Shown piece by piece: positions 11,188-21,993 of a DNA stretch of 64,000 nt. The notes under the pieces were generated by a model. The model saw only the letters and a program-made list of their open reading frames with translations, was not told where the DNA came from and ran no database searches. Source of the DNA: Cordilura impudica. Its lineage: Eukaryota > Arthropoda > Insecta > Diptera > Scathophagidae. The stretch covers positions 221,574,868 to 221,638,867 of the forward strand of contig OY821518.1 in assembly GCA_963682025.1 (NCBI GenBank), given 5' to 3'. The translations under genes and the position numbers were made by a program. Within the stretch, counting starts at the first letter, position 1, and each line of letters opens with the position of its first letter.

Positions 11188-11846
11188 ATATAGAAGATAA
11201 AATGTTTAAATTGAATAAAGTACCATAAATTATTGATAACAATTGCACCAAAAAAAAAATCCAAAGAAGTGATTTACCATGACTTCCTTGGCCAAAAAAG
11301 GGTACAAATGTGTCTCAATCCCGGCGACTGGGCTAGGTATAAATGGCTGAATCATGGCTTTCTAAGCTCTTTTTGCAATTTAGTTCTCACACACAAAAAA
11401 CCGATTCATTTTGGCTACAGAATTTGTTACCGGCCGAATTACGATGAAGCTAGTGAATGAATTTTGCGTTCATTGCAATAAAAATTCTGTTGTCTTAAAA
11501 GTAAATATTTGATCATAATTGAAAATAGTTAATTTATTTGCTATGTACAGGTTTCTTAGAATACAACTTCCACCCTATGACAAGATGGTTGTTTTATTAA
11601 TTTATTGTTTTTAGCTACAACACGTGACAAACCAAACTCGAACATATATTTTGTGTGTCTTATTTTTCCATTTTACAAAAGCTACACTAAGAGCAACACA
11701 TGTTATTGTTTGTTCTGTTTCTGCAGTTATTCCTATTTATTATTTTATACTACGACTATATTTATTGCACTTTTCTGCACTAATGCCTTTATATAAAATA
11801 TATGAGACGTTAACTGAATGCTCAAGTTTCTCTTGTTTACTCTTGT
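11188..11846. other. no gene seen
   Basis: Short open frames only. A stretch near 11390-11440 (ACACACAAAAAACCGATTC, then TTTGTTACCGGCCGAATT) loosely resembles the termini of the 7506-10588 element and may be a relic end. Confidence 0.4.
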
Positions 11847-12645
11847 TATACCCTATACCACTATGTGGTTTGGGTATAATGACTTTGTGCTTCTGTTTGT
11901 AACTGCCAAAAATATTTGACCTAGATCCAACTTTTATTATACCGATCGAATCAGAATCACTATCTGATCCGATTTAATGATGTCCGTCCGTCCGTCCGTC
12001 CGTCTGTGTGTCCATGTAAACCTTGTAATCAAACTGCAGGTCGCAAATATGAATATGTTTTGATTAAATTTTGTATACAAGCTTCTATCGGCCATAGGAT
12101 AAACGGTATTGAAATTGGTTAGAATCGCTCCATGTTCAGACCTAGCCCCCATACAAATGACCCCCATGAAATCGACATAAATTGCCATAAGATCCAAAGT
12201 GTCATATAGATCTCAGTCAAATTGGGTTTATATGCGTTTATTACATCCATTAATGAGTAGTCCAAAAATAATACCTATGGGACAACTTTTAGTCACAGGC
12301 CCCATATAGAGCTGCTTCCCGATCTTCACTCAAATCTATCAAAAAACAAAAATATTGCACTGATTCTTCTCAAATTTTGTTTGCATATATTTTTGCAAAA
12401 TACAAGAGACTTTACCAAACGTGGCAGGATCGGTCCATTTTTGGGCCTAGTCCCCATATAGATGTAGCATCCGATATGAACTTTTTCATATCTGCAGCCA
12501 AAAAAAGTTAATAAAAATCCAAATCAAATTTGGTTTATGCTTATTTTCTATATCTAGTTAGTTGGGCCTAAAAGATAGGGTCTCTAAACGCATGGTATAG
12601 GGTATCGTATAGTCGGTCTAGACCGACTATAATTTTCTCACTTGT
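11847..12645 (+). mobile_element. HINE-A, full-length copy
   Basis: A sense copy starting TATACCCTATACCACTATG, with a GTCCGTCCGTCCGTCCGTCT core near 11982, and ending with the palindrome at about 12609-12630 and TTTTCTCACTTGT. It is nearly collinear with the copies at 18881 and 50058. Confidence 0.9.
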
Positions 12646-12974
12646 ATTTTTTGTTATGTTTTGAACAAGTGAAACATTACGATTTATATGCTATGAAGAG
12701 CATGGTACTTTTATAGGTTATATTTCATTTTTTTAAGTAATAATTAATATTATATTATATTTAATATTATAAATACCAAACTTATCTATGGCCTGTGGAA
12801 TATTAGTATATGCTGGTGTATGTAACTACCAAAGCTACTGTGATTGGAACTTCCTGTTAACTATGTCCTTAAGGATTTCTTTCTGTCTATCGGTTTCTAA
12901 ATGCAAATAAAATGTAAATTAAATTGATGCAATATCATCAACTGGCACTAGGGTTATCGCAATTGAAATCGTTA

Positions 12975-13246
12975 AAAATGCACACGAGTTCAGACACATT
13001 CAAATATACCCTCTGTAGCAAATTATTGTTCAAATAAAAAGGATACTTTTATTATAAAATGAGAATTCCAAAAAAATCTACCTCCGGTACAACACTCTTT
13101 TGCCAACATTTTTTCCAATCATTGGAATAAGCATGTCGATTTTTGAAAGGGTTTCCAAACTTTGAATAATTAGTTCAAAGCAGTGCCTTTGTTTGTTTTA
13201 AATTTCTTGAATAGCCAGAATTCACGCAATGCAAAATAAGGAAAAT
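12975..13246 (-). pseudogene. mariner transposase, carboxyl-terminal half
   Basis: Read on the minus strand just before the jockey tail, this gives REFWLFKKFKTNKG and then a decayed KSTCLFQ ... CCTGGRFF. It matches the end of mariner transposases (DFWLF motif, then the tail around W..R..KC...GGDYFEG). The aspartate expected before FWLF, the third catalytic residue, reads as glutamate here. Its partner half lies at 20061-20290, about 6.8 kb away on the other side of a jockey insertion. Stops and substitutions show a long-dead copy. Confidence 0.6.
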
Positions 13247-14305
13247 ATTTTTTTTTTCACCTTTATTTAAAGTAATACTACGACTAGTCTAACTAATAGT
13301 TTAGTTTTAATTACAATATCTAATAAGGGTTACAGATATATGAATTTATTCACAGGTCACGGGGTTTGTAGAGATTAAGCCTTCTTGCTAGCCCCTCAGT
13401 ATTAAGTAACTCGGGAATTTCATTACTGGGATGAGGCAGTAGCCTTAGTTTATGAACCTCAGCATTAAGCCTTCTTTTTTCATTTATGGTGCTTATTTTT
13501 AAGTCACGCTGAATATCAGCATTTCTAACGTACCATGGGCATTAACAATATTCCTTAATTTTGGAATTTTTGTATTTGTTGTAAGATGGAATTTTTTGCA
13601 CATCCCCAGACTTGGATTCCATTGGTCCAGACTGGTTTCAGCAGCAGTTTGTAGAGCATAATTTTGTTGTGTATAGAGAGTTTGGAGTTTCTACCTATAA
13701 GCCAACTCATTTTTCTGTATTTTATCTCCAGTTCGTCTTTTTTTCTGTTTGACGTGTTGCTTCCAGTGAAGTTTTGCATCTAACTTCATACCAAGATATG
13801 TGGCAGAGTTTACAAATGGAACTTGTATGTTGTCAATAACAACTGGTATGTAATTTGTTTGTTTGTGAAGTTAATGTGTGATAATTTCGAGCTATTCAAT
13901 TTAATGCCCTATCTTTCTGTCCACTGTTGAACCTCATCTAAAGCTGTCTGTAGTTGATCGGTTGCAATTAAATTGTTCCGTGCTGTAAAAGGTACAAAAT
14001 AGGGCCAAGAATACTACCCTGCGGTACACCTTATTTGATCGGGTAAAGATTTGATTACTCATTTTCATGCTTTACTCGAAAGAATCTGTCTGTCAAATAT
14101 GATTCCAAAAGTTTATTTTAATGTTTAGGCAACAACATATCTAACTTGTAAATAAGTCCATCATGCCATACACCATCGAATGCTTTTGCAACATTCTTTT
14201 CTAAAGAATTTTCTATCGAATGGATTATTCTATATATTTGTTCAATTGTTGACTGCTTCTCACGAAATCCAAATTGGTGACAAGGTATCAGTCATTTATT
14301 ACTAA
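13247..14305 (-). pseudogene. jockey-type non-LTR retrotransposon, 3' part of ORF2
   Basis: The 3' end is a poly-T run on the plus strand at about 13247-13259 (poly-A tail of the element). Moving upstream on the minus strand one finds the carboxyl region (KLSIHNKIMLYKLLLKPVW, GIQVWGCA), then DEVQQWTE, then GVPQGSILGPILY, then KAFDGVWHDGL and CHQFGFREKQST near 14290. These are reverse transcriptase blocks of the jockey clade in the right order. The segment between GPILY and DEVQQW, which should hold the catalytic YADD/FADD box, has been deleted, and there are frameshifts. The same element continues at 18043 and 19663, separated by later insertions. Confidence 0.85.
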
Positions 14306-16051
14306 CTGGATGTAACCCGGTGTGCTTCGCTACACCTCCCCCCGAATCGTAATGAAAGGGCTCACGCCAAGTCCCAAGGCTCTCACTATTACAGTAATTC
14401 AGATATATCACATTTAATATTAAGTTTGTTTGGGGGTGCCACGCGCATTTGTCTAATCCCGCCCATTTTTTGTCTGACTACTCACATTAGCAATAGATGA
14501 CCTGAGACAAATTTGCAAAGCTCTCTCTATCATACTACTTAATATATATGATATTAAAAATTTACTTTGTAAATTTCATATCCGCAGTAAGACTCTGTGA
14601 AAATTCTAGGAAGATCAGATCAGTAGTTACGGAGATTATCTTCTACAAACACACAAACACACATTACCTCTTTATTATGTTGGAATAGATTTTTAGCACA
14701 TATTTTTTTATTTCGATACTTGCTGATATACAATGTTTTTTGTTTTATCATTCGGTACAACAATTATCAGATTTTTCGGCGTTCCTACTCTGGAAGTACA
14801 TGCAGCTGCCCATGAGAACAACATGGATTTTCCAAATTTGATCTGGCAACCCTTAACTATTGGCCTTGAACTTAAAATATCATTTGGCAATTTTTCTTTT
14901 TAGCGATTTTTGATTTTGCCCATTTTTGATTTTGAAGATTTTTGTTTTTGGGTGATTTTGTTTTTCGCGATTTTTGTGTAGGCGATTTTTGATTTTGGTG
15001 ATATATTTTCCACGATAAATCACATTGATAACTAATGTACTCGTTCTTGTCAAAAGACTGTCGCTTTCATAGTACTTCAATTTTTATTGGACTACTCACA
15101 TTAATATCTAATGGACTCGTGCAAAATGTCGAGTCTCTCCCTCTTATAGTACACCAGTTATTGCTATTAGATATCTACTTTTCATGGGCGGTGCTACGCC
15201 CACTGCTTCGATCACGCTCATTATTTGTTCGACTAACCCTACAAAGAACCTATGAGCTAACGCAAAGCCACAAATCTCTCTCTTTTACAGTACTCCAGAT
15301 ATATGATATTAAATAGTTACCTTGCATGGGGAGTGCCACGCCCATTGGTATGACCCCGCCAATTTTTTGTCCGATTACTCATATTAAGAGCTGATGGTGT
15401 CGCGCAAAGTGTCAAATCTTCCCTTTTTTAGTACACCAGTTATATAATATCATATATTTACTTTGTACGGGCGGTGACACGCCCACTGCTCCGATCACGC
15501 CAATTTTTTGTCTAACTAATCACATTAATAACCTATGGGCTCACACAAAGTCCCAAGACTGTCACTATAACAGTACTCCAGATATACGGCATTTTATATT
15601 TAATTTATATGGCAGGTGCCACGCCTATTGGTCTCATACTGTCCATTTTTGGTCCGACTACTCACATTAATAATAAGTGACATCTGACAAATTTTAAAAG
15701 CTCTCTCTATCACAGTACTCGAGATATATATTATTGAATTATTACTTATATGGGAGGTACCACGCCCACTTATCCGATCACGCACATTTTCGGCGTAGCT
15801 ACTAATATTAGCATTAGGTGACCTCACACAATTTTGTTAAGCTCTCCCTATCATAATACTCAATATATATGAAAATTTACTTTGTGTGGGAGGTGCCACG
15901 CCCACTAAAGATATATAAAAATTTATAGCCTATAGCACTTCCCATATCCGCAGTAAGACTCTGTGAAAATTTCAGGAAGATCAGATGAGTGGTTACGGAG
16001 ATTACCTCCTACAAACAAACACACATTACCTCTTTATAATATTAGTATAGA
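14306..16051 (-). mobile_element. Helitron, non-autonomous
   Basis: In minus-strand reading it starts TCTATACTAATATTATAAAG (16051 leftward) with GTTTGTTTG-like words and ends in a GC-rich hairpin (GGTGTAGCGAAGCACACC) followed by TTACATCCAG at 14306, a one-base variant of the Helitron terminus CTAG. The interior is a degenerate tandem series of about 120-150 bp built on GGAGGTGCCACGCCCACT and CAGTACTCCAGATATATG. No replicase or helicase is present. Removing it and the neighbouring TTAA element brings the jockey frame back into register, which supports these borders. Confidence 0.75.
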
Positions 16052-16438
16052 TTAACAGTCTAATTCATAAACACTTTTTAACAGCTTAATAAGCTGTTAA
16101 TAAGAAAAAATCGGAAAAACAGTATTCATAAACACAAAATAGCTTATCAAACGTTTAATAAACGTTTGTTAAATATGAAATTTTTATTGTAGACTTTACC
16201 CTACTTTAAACCTTTCATAAAATGACATTTCTCAATGTTTATTTACATTAATTGGTCTAGTTAAAATAAAACTACCATTTTTGTTATTATTTCAATAAAA
16301 AATAGATTTATGTTTTAAATAAATAAAAAAAATGGAATTGATTAATTTAATTGGAAGAATTGGTAAGTATAACAAATTCTAAAACTTCTAGTTTTTTATA
16401 TTGTAGCTAATTAAAATGAAGTCATCATCTTCTTACCA

Positions 16439-16688
16439 TTCAGGACCGGGTATACTATCATTTTTTTACGGAAATTAACCCACTAACTACTGTTTTCATA
16501 ATATTATGAAAATTTTTGATAAAATTTTTCTGCGGCGTTTAAAAAGAACTCAAAAAATATATAGAGGAATTAACCCACTAACAAATATATTTTCATAATA
16601 TTATGAAAATTTTTGATAAAAAATAGGAATATATATTTCGAAAAAACTAAAAAGTGTAGGTAAAATCCGTAATATATCCGGTCCTGAA
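16439..16688. mobile_element. 250-bp MITE with CCGG ends, piggyBac-like
   Basis: The ends TTCAGGACCGG (16439) and its complement CCGGTCCTGAA (ending 16688) are inverted. Outside lie TTACCA and GGGTTAA, so the outer frame reads TTAACCCTTTCAGGACCGG on the right, which resembles piggyBac termini next to TTAA. Inside, GAATTAACCCACTAAC plus TTTTCATAATATTATGAAAA occurs twice, at about 16472 and 16566. Confidence 0.6.
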
Positions 16689-16954
16689 AGGGTTAAGAGG
16701 TCTAATTATATATCAAAATGAAGCTAGTGGACCCAGATTTTATTCAATTTACGTAAAAGCACACATGATATATGTCTATTTACGAGATAATTCCATTTTT
16801 AAGAAAAAACTCTATTACAAAAATACAAAATTTGTAATAGGTTCATAATGGGTTAATAGATTTTAAATTTAAAAATATCAAATCCCATGCTAAATAACAC
16901 AAAAAAAAATTAAAATCGGAGCGTGCCCCCTTTATTCCGTACTTTTTAATCCTG

Positions 16955-17040
16955 ATATTCAATTGATATTTTCTGAAATTCAATTGATATTTTCTGAAAT
17001 ACAATTGACACTTTCTGAAAATCAATTGATATTTTTTCAC
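16955..17040 (+). repeat. four units of the 21-bp minisatellite
   Basis: Four units of TTCTGAAATTCAATTGATAT type, in the same orientation as the array at 10603. The array lies inside the TTAA-flanked element. Confidence 0.8.
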
Positions 17041-17156
17041 ATATAAATAAAAATTAATTCAAAGCAAACCAGTGTTGGTAATTTGCTACGCCATATTCGT
17101 TATTCGACTACTTTTACTACCACGTCGAACAAATATGTGTAAAAAATAATTTTTTT

Positions 17157-17697
17157 ATACCCTCCACATCTCAGTGGCAGAGGGTATATATAGGTTTGTC
17201 ATTCCGTTTGTAACGCATCGAAAAACTAATTTCCGACCCAATAAAGTATATATATTCTTGATCCTTATCACAGCTCGAGTCGATATAGCGATGTCCGTCT
17301 GTCCGTCTGTCCGTCTGTCCGTCTGTCCGTGTGTCTGTTGAAATCACGCTCATTCAAAAAAAAAAGCATTTACTTAGGTCAGGTTACGAAAAAATTATTT
17401 GCCATAATTCCCACCAGGTTGGTATTGAAATCGGAGTAAATCGGGAGCCTCTGCGCTGAGAAATGAACAAAAGTTTATAGATACCTCTAAAAAAAACATG
17501 AAACCTAGTGTTTTCTTGTAATAGTTTAGTGGTTGAACATACAACAACATAAAAAAAGCCACAAAAAAAATGTGATTCATACATATTAACAATAACAAGA
17601 ACACAACTACCATGAGCTATGTTAATAGTATTGCCACAAACCGAGGTGGAGGGTATCAAAGATTCGGCACAGCCGAATTTAACACTCTTACTTGTTT
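17157..17697 (+). mobile_element. HINE-B (DINE-1 / mini-me type), complete
   Basis: It starts TATACCCTCCACATCTCAG with a small hairpin to GGCAGAGGGTATATATA, then TATATATTCTTGATCC, a GTCCGTCT microsatellite (about 17295-17335), and ends with GGTGGAGGGTAT, the palindrome TTCGGCACAGCCGAA and CTCTTACTTGTTT. Subterminal inverted repeats, a microsatellite core and a 3' stem-loop are the hallmarks of non-autonomous Helentrons. The TTCTTGATC block next to the GTCY microsatellite is familiar from dipteran mini-me/DINE-1 elements. It shares the end CTTACTTGTT with HINE-A but differs otherwise. Confidence 0.85.
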
Positions 17698-18042
17698 ATA
17701 TTGTTATCATTTGTTTACCAATATATTTTCCTTAATTAAAGTGAAGTTATTTTTCTACAAAATTTAAAATAATTTCTAATATAAAAGAGAATAAATAAAA
17801 TATTGTTTAATTACCGAGTAGATGATTTAATTATTTTATTCATCACTACCAACAAACTGACAACTACAGAGGACTAGTGTTGCCACCACAGAACTATAAA
17901 TCAAATGAAACGTTTAATAGCTAATTTTCTGTTATTGCATGTTTATGAATAGTGTTTTCTAATAATGGTTTATAAGACAAAATCCGTGTAATAACAAAAG
18001 TATACTTTAGAGGCAAAATAAAGTTTTTTTATGAATTAGACT

Positions 18043-18880
18043 TTAAAGATTTTAATCTTTTACTAATTAATTTCTCGAACAGCTTACCTATTATTGGCAG
18101 TAACGAAATTGATCTATATGAGCTAACTTCATCTGGATTTTTTCCTGGTTTCAATATCATAATGATTTCAGCTGCCCTCCATATATTTGGAAAATAGCTC
18201 ATTTTTATAGCTGTATTAAAAATTATTGATAGTTTGGAAAGTGCTTTATGTGGTAATTTTTTTAAGAAGTCAGCTGTTATTAAGTCATATCCAGGTGACT
18301 TCTTAGACTTATGTGCTTTGATTTCATTTTTTAATTCAGTGACAGTTACTGTTGTAATATTTTTGCAGTCGTTATTTATTGCCACACCTATCGCTTGCTT
18401 ATTTGAGAGATCGTTAGTAAAAACGGTGCTTAAGTATTCTGCAAATAAGTTAACCTTCTGAATATTCGTTCTCGCCCACGTTCCATCGTTTTTCCTCACG
18501 GCTGGTTTTATCTGAGTTGGTTGTTTAACATGCTTTGTAGCCTTCCATAGTGAGTATTCGGTTTTATTGTCATACGTTAGGTTTAACAAATAATGGTTAA
18601 GATTTTCCATTTTAAATTTATGTATTTGCCTTTTTAGATTTTGAGTAGCATTGTTTAGCACAGTTTTGTCATGAGGACTTCCACACTATTGCCATTTTTT
18701 TCATAGCTTTCGCTTGACCAATATTAGTTCACGACTTTTTGGAGGATACGATGCTTGAGTTTTAAAAACTTTAATTTCGGGAGAGCAACTCCACGCCGCT
18801 TGTTGAATTCCAGATGCAAAATATTGAACTTCTCTTTCTAGGTCTTCCACAGTAAGTACCTGTGATGAGGTGTTTATTTT
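18043..18880 (-). pseudogene. jockey-type ORF2, middle part (linker and fingers of RT)
   Basis: An open frame (18029-18661, 210 residues as read into the neighbouring element) with LWKATKHVKQPTQI, TVTELKNEIKAHKSKKSPG and KPGKNPDEVSSYRSISLLPI, then LFEKLISKRLK. These are the early reverse transcriptase blocks of jockey elements. The frame leaves the retrotransposon at the TTAA (18043-18046); the last few residues are transposon DNA. Upstream, 18662-18880 continues the linker in other frames (SPEIKVFKTQAS-like) up to the HINE-A border. It is one element with 13247-14305 and 19663-20060. It is dead because of insertions and the missing catalytic box. Confidence 0.85.
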
Positions 18881-19662
18881 TATACCCTATACCACTATGT
18901 GGTTTGGGTATAATGACTTTGTGCTGCTGTTTGTAACAACCAAAAATATTTGACCTAGACCCATCTTTAATTATACCGATCGAATCAGAATCACTTTCTG
19001 AGTTGATTTAACAATGTCCGTCCGTCCGTCCGTCCGTGCGTCCGTCCGTCTGTGTGTCCATGTAAAGCTTGTAATCAAACTGCAGGTCGCAAATATGAAT
19101 ATATTTTGATGAAAATTGGTATATAAGCTTCTGTCGGCCATGGGATGAACGCTATTGAAATTGGTGAGAATCGGTCCATGTTCAGACCTAGCCCCCATAC
19201 AAATTACCCCTATGAAATCGACATAAATTGCCATAAGATCCAAATTTCATATAGATCTTACTTACATTGGGTTTTATATGCATTCATTACGTCCATTTAT
19301 GAGTAGTCCAAAAATGATCCCTTTGGCCCCATATAGAGCGGGTTCCCGATCTTCCCTTAAATCTATTAAAAAACAAAAATATTGCACTGATTCTTCTCAG
19401 ATTTTGTTTGTATATATTTTTGCAAAATACAAGAGACTTTACCAAACATGATCAGGATCGGTCCATTTTTGGACCTAGTTCCCATATAGATATAGCAGCC
19501 GATATGAACTTTTCATATCTGCAGCCAAAAAAATTAATAAAAATCAGACTCAAATTTGGTTTTTGCTTATTTTCTATGTCCAGTTAGTTGGGCCTAAGAG
19601 ATAGGGCATGGTATAGGGTATCATATAGTCGGTCTAGACCGACTATAATTTTCTTACTTGTT
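18881..19662 (+). mobile_element. HINE-A, full-length copy inside jockey
   Basis: A sense copy from TATACCCTATACCACTATG to the palindrome and TTTTCTTACTTGTTT. The core at 19016-19050 is GTCC/GTGC/GTCT. It splits the jockey ORF2 between linker and endonuclease, so it is younger than that element. Confidence 0.9.
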
Positions 19663-20060
19663 TCATTTATTAATGATTTATAAAAAAATCCAATCAATAT
19701 GCTTGTTTGATAATCTACGGTTCGGAGTTTTCTATGAACATCGCAGTAATACGTCAGATATATCGACGAATGATCAGAACTTAAATCATACCCTGCTTAT
19801 ATTTCTAAAGACAGTTAAGCTATTTTTCTTGTTATAAAGAAATCAATACAAGCTGGACGTTTATTTATATCCGCTGGCCAATAAGTAGTAGAGCCTTTCG
19901 AAATGCATTCACTACCTGTATTTTGTATGGCTTCATACAGTCGTCTACCTTTTGGAGTATATAAACGTGATCCCCAAAATAGATGTTTGGCATTAAAGTC
20001 ACCTCCCATTATGAATTTATATTTATGTTTGTTAATTAGCTCCAGATAGGTGTTCCAGTT
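19663..20060 (-). pseudogene. jockey-type ORF2, endonuclease part
   Basis: An open piece (19815-20009, 64 residues) has MGGDFNAKHLFWGSR, the metal- and DNA-contacting GDFNAKH block of the AP-endonuclease domain that nicks target DNA for target-primed reverse transcription. It continues TPKGRRLYEAI and RPACIDFFITRKI. Upstream RYHHNWNTYLELI marks the 5'-truncated limit near 20060, where sequence changes abruptly to mariner. The element therefore inserted as a 5'-truncated copy, which is common for non-LTR retrotransposons. Confidence 0.85.
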
Positions 20061-20290
20061 ATGGTGGTAGCGAAATGATTTGAGTCATAATTGGTGCGAA
20101 GTGGTATCGAATAGCGAAGGCAGTGTGAGGTGGTTCATTATCGTGTTGCAAAAACCATGACTTGGCAGCCCATAATTTCTGACTGTTTTTGTGAATAGCT
20201 TCACACTAATAACGCACACCAGTCAACTAATAATAATTCTCAGTAGTTACAGGTTTGCAATAAACACTTAGTGATTTTAAACTGTTTAGT
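20061..20290 (-). pseudogene. mariner transposase, middle part
   Basis: The minus-strand frame reads YCKPVTTENYY, then CEAIHKNSQKLWAAKSWF, LQHDNEPPHTAFAIR, and ISLPP at the jockey junction. The HDN block holds the second catalytic aspartate of mariner transposases; WAAKSWFLHHDNAP is the usual form. Two in-frame TAGs are present. The continuation (DFWLF and carboxyl tail) is found at 12975-13246, so this gene was split by the jockey insertion. Confidence 0.75.
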
Positions 20291-20336
20291 TTAATATGTT
20301 TTATGTTAATATTTTTCTAATGTGATGTGATAATAA

Positions 20337-20375
20337 TTTTATTATTACGAAACCCTTGAAAAAGTCAACATAAAA
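20337..20375 (+). ncRNA. possible hammerhead-ribozyme-like motif
   Basis: The sequence CCTTGAAAAAGTCAA, seven bases, TTGACGAAACGTCGGG resembles a hammerhead core: the helix II arms GTCAA/TTGAC pair perfectly and are followed by GAAAC. The CUGANGA strand is not intact (CTTGAAAAA). A similar motif with a better core lies at 30092-30123, and both are followed by related AT-rich tails. Such motifs are known in Penelope-like retroelements. This is only a pattern match. Confidence 0.3.
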
Positions 20376-21600
20376 TTGACGAAACGTCGGGTAAATGTAA
20401 TAAATTGTTTTTATTTACATCTAAAACACTAGTCCATATAAGCTTGAATAAAATAAAGTGAAAAATAAACTCATAAGAAGGACCACACCACAATAAACTA
20501 CATCACCTTTCCTTTTCATTGGTTACCTGTTTCAGGATTGCAAGGAGTTCCTTTACTCATATTGGTGAGTTTCGTTTCATTCTGGTATTCCGAAAGCATT
20601 TATTTAGAGATATTATCAGAAAATGGTGTTTCTAAGATCAGTCGAGACTCTGCACACTTGGGGCAAAATATGTTTCAAAATCGTGTTGCGTCTTCCCTTC
20701 TTACTGTCTGTATTCGCAAAAATGTTGGCTTCGAATATAAAATCTCACAAATCGCGAAAACTAATCGCTGTAGAGGAAAAATTTGATACTGTGTCAGTTC
20801 ACGAATCATTGCAATACCCCATTTGAATAGCGCTCTAACTATATCGAGGGTTGCTTTTATTTCTTAAACTAAGCCTTTTTGAACAAAATGGTTGAATTTT
20901 TGCCATTTAGTGGAATATCACTCGAATCTTAGATTATCTGCTTTAAGGGTTGATAAGTTGAAATATGCCAGGAACTAAATTTAGGTTTTTTACTTAATAG
21001 TAAATTTTTTTTTATAAAAATAGTTTTCTTAGAAATGTCTCTTCATTAAATACGAACTCTAAGCCGCATTTTGAAAAGTTGTTTTTTTTATGTAACTTAG
21101 AACATAAAAATTACTCTTCTCTCTCGGGATATTTTTCCATCTAGGTCAAGTAATTAGAGCCGATATGAACTATAATTAATCTGTATGTAAAAATATTTAA
21201 CAATAGCATTTAATTTTCACTAAGGCTTATCTTAATGTGTATTCAGATACTCTCAGCACTAATTCGCTGATTCGAAATTTAACAAAAACACAAAATTGCA
21301 GAAAACCAAAATCTCAAAATAGCAAATCAATCAATTAAATTGTACGGAAATCCGCTTACGCACTCATAGTTCCTAATAGATAACTACTACAAAATCACAA
21401 CAACAATAAAAAATTTTTAAAAATATAAATATTTTATGGAACTTGCACTTTCGTATTTTTATAGGTGAATCTAGCAATTTTCTGGTAGCAAAATGTTTTA
21501 GATTTTTATTAAAAAATATATTTTTTTAATTCAGTTTTTTTTAACTGCTTCCATATTCTTCAATATTGAAATAAGAAACACCATGAGTTTAATGTAGGGG
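20376..21600. other. no gene seen
   Basis: Short overlapping frames at 20538-20826 have no recognised domain. The rest is AT-rich. At 21605-21660 and from 21730 onward HINE-A sequence begins. Confidence 0.4.
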
Positions 21601-21604
21601 TGAA

Positions 21605-21993
21605 AGGTCCAATTAATTCAATATAGAAAATAAGCATACATCAAATTAAGGTGGCACGCACTACAGGTAGTCCTTGGCTTATGACCTGGACATTGGTCGT
21701 AAGTCGATTTAGTTGTAGGTCGAGTAATAAATTATAGTTTAGAGACCCTAACTCTTCCGCCCAACTAATCCAACTAATTCGATATAGATAATAAACATAA
21801 GCCAAATTTGAGTGGCATTTTTATTAACTTTTTTGGCTGCAGATATGAAAAAATTCATATCAGATGCTATATTTATACGGACACAAGGTCGAAATATGGA
21901 CCGATCCTAACCATATTTGGTAAAGTCTCTTATATTTTGAAAATATATATACAAACCAAATTTGAGAAAAATCTGTGCAATATTTTTGTTTTT
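21605..21993 (-). mobile_element. HINE-A, left part of a split copy
   Basis: The HINE-A body (GATATAGATAATAAACATAA, TTTTTTGGCTGCAGATATG, ATGGACCGATCCTAACCA) runs to CAATATTTTTGTTTTT at 21993, where the satellite unit begins. The 3' palindrome has decayed. A small extra fragment at 21605-21660 repeats part of this end. The copy resumes at about 23997. Confidence 0.75.

Larger units (their letters stand above)
16052..18046. mobile_element. TTAA-flanked TIR element (piggyBac-like target site)
   Basis: The inverted ends AGTCTAATTCATAAA (16057-16071) and its complement (18028-18042) are flanked by TTAA on both sides (16052-16055, with one extra C, and 18043-18046). Weaker inverted similarity continues inward: TATTCATAAACA, an AGCT word and AAACGTTT occur in both arms. 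TTAA duplication is typical of piggyBac-type transposition. A possible first exon (ATGGAATTGATTAATTTAAT followed by a GTAAGT donor, about 16331-16370) is visible, but no transposase was recognised. A smaller MITE, a 21-bp repeat array and a HINE-B lie inside. Confidence 0.6.

Noticed and set aside
17280..17340. GTCC/GTCT repeats as independent microsatellites
   Set aside because: They always occur at the same place in HINE-A or HINE-B, so they are the element core.
20538..20826. overlapping frames of 82 and 67 codons as a small gene
   Set aside because: No domain, no start context or splice pattern, and no codon bias visible. Chance frames are expected at this length.
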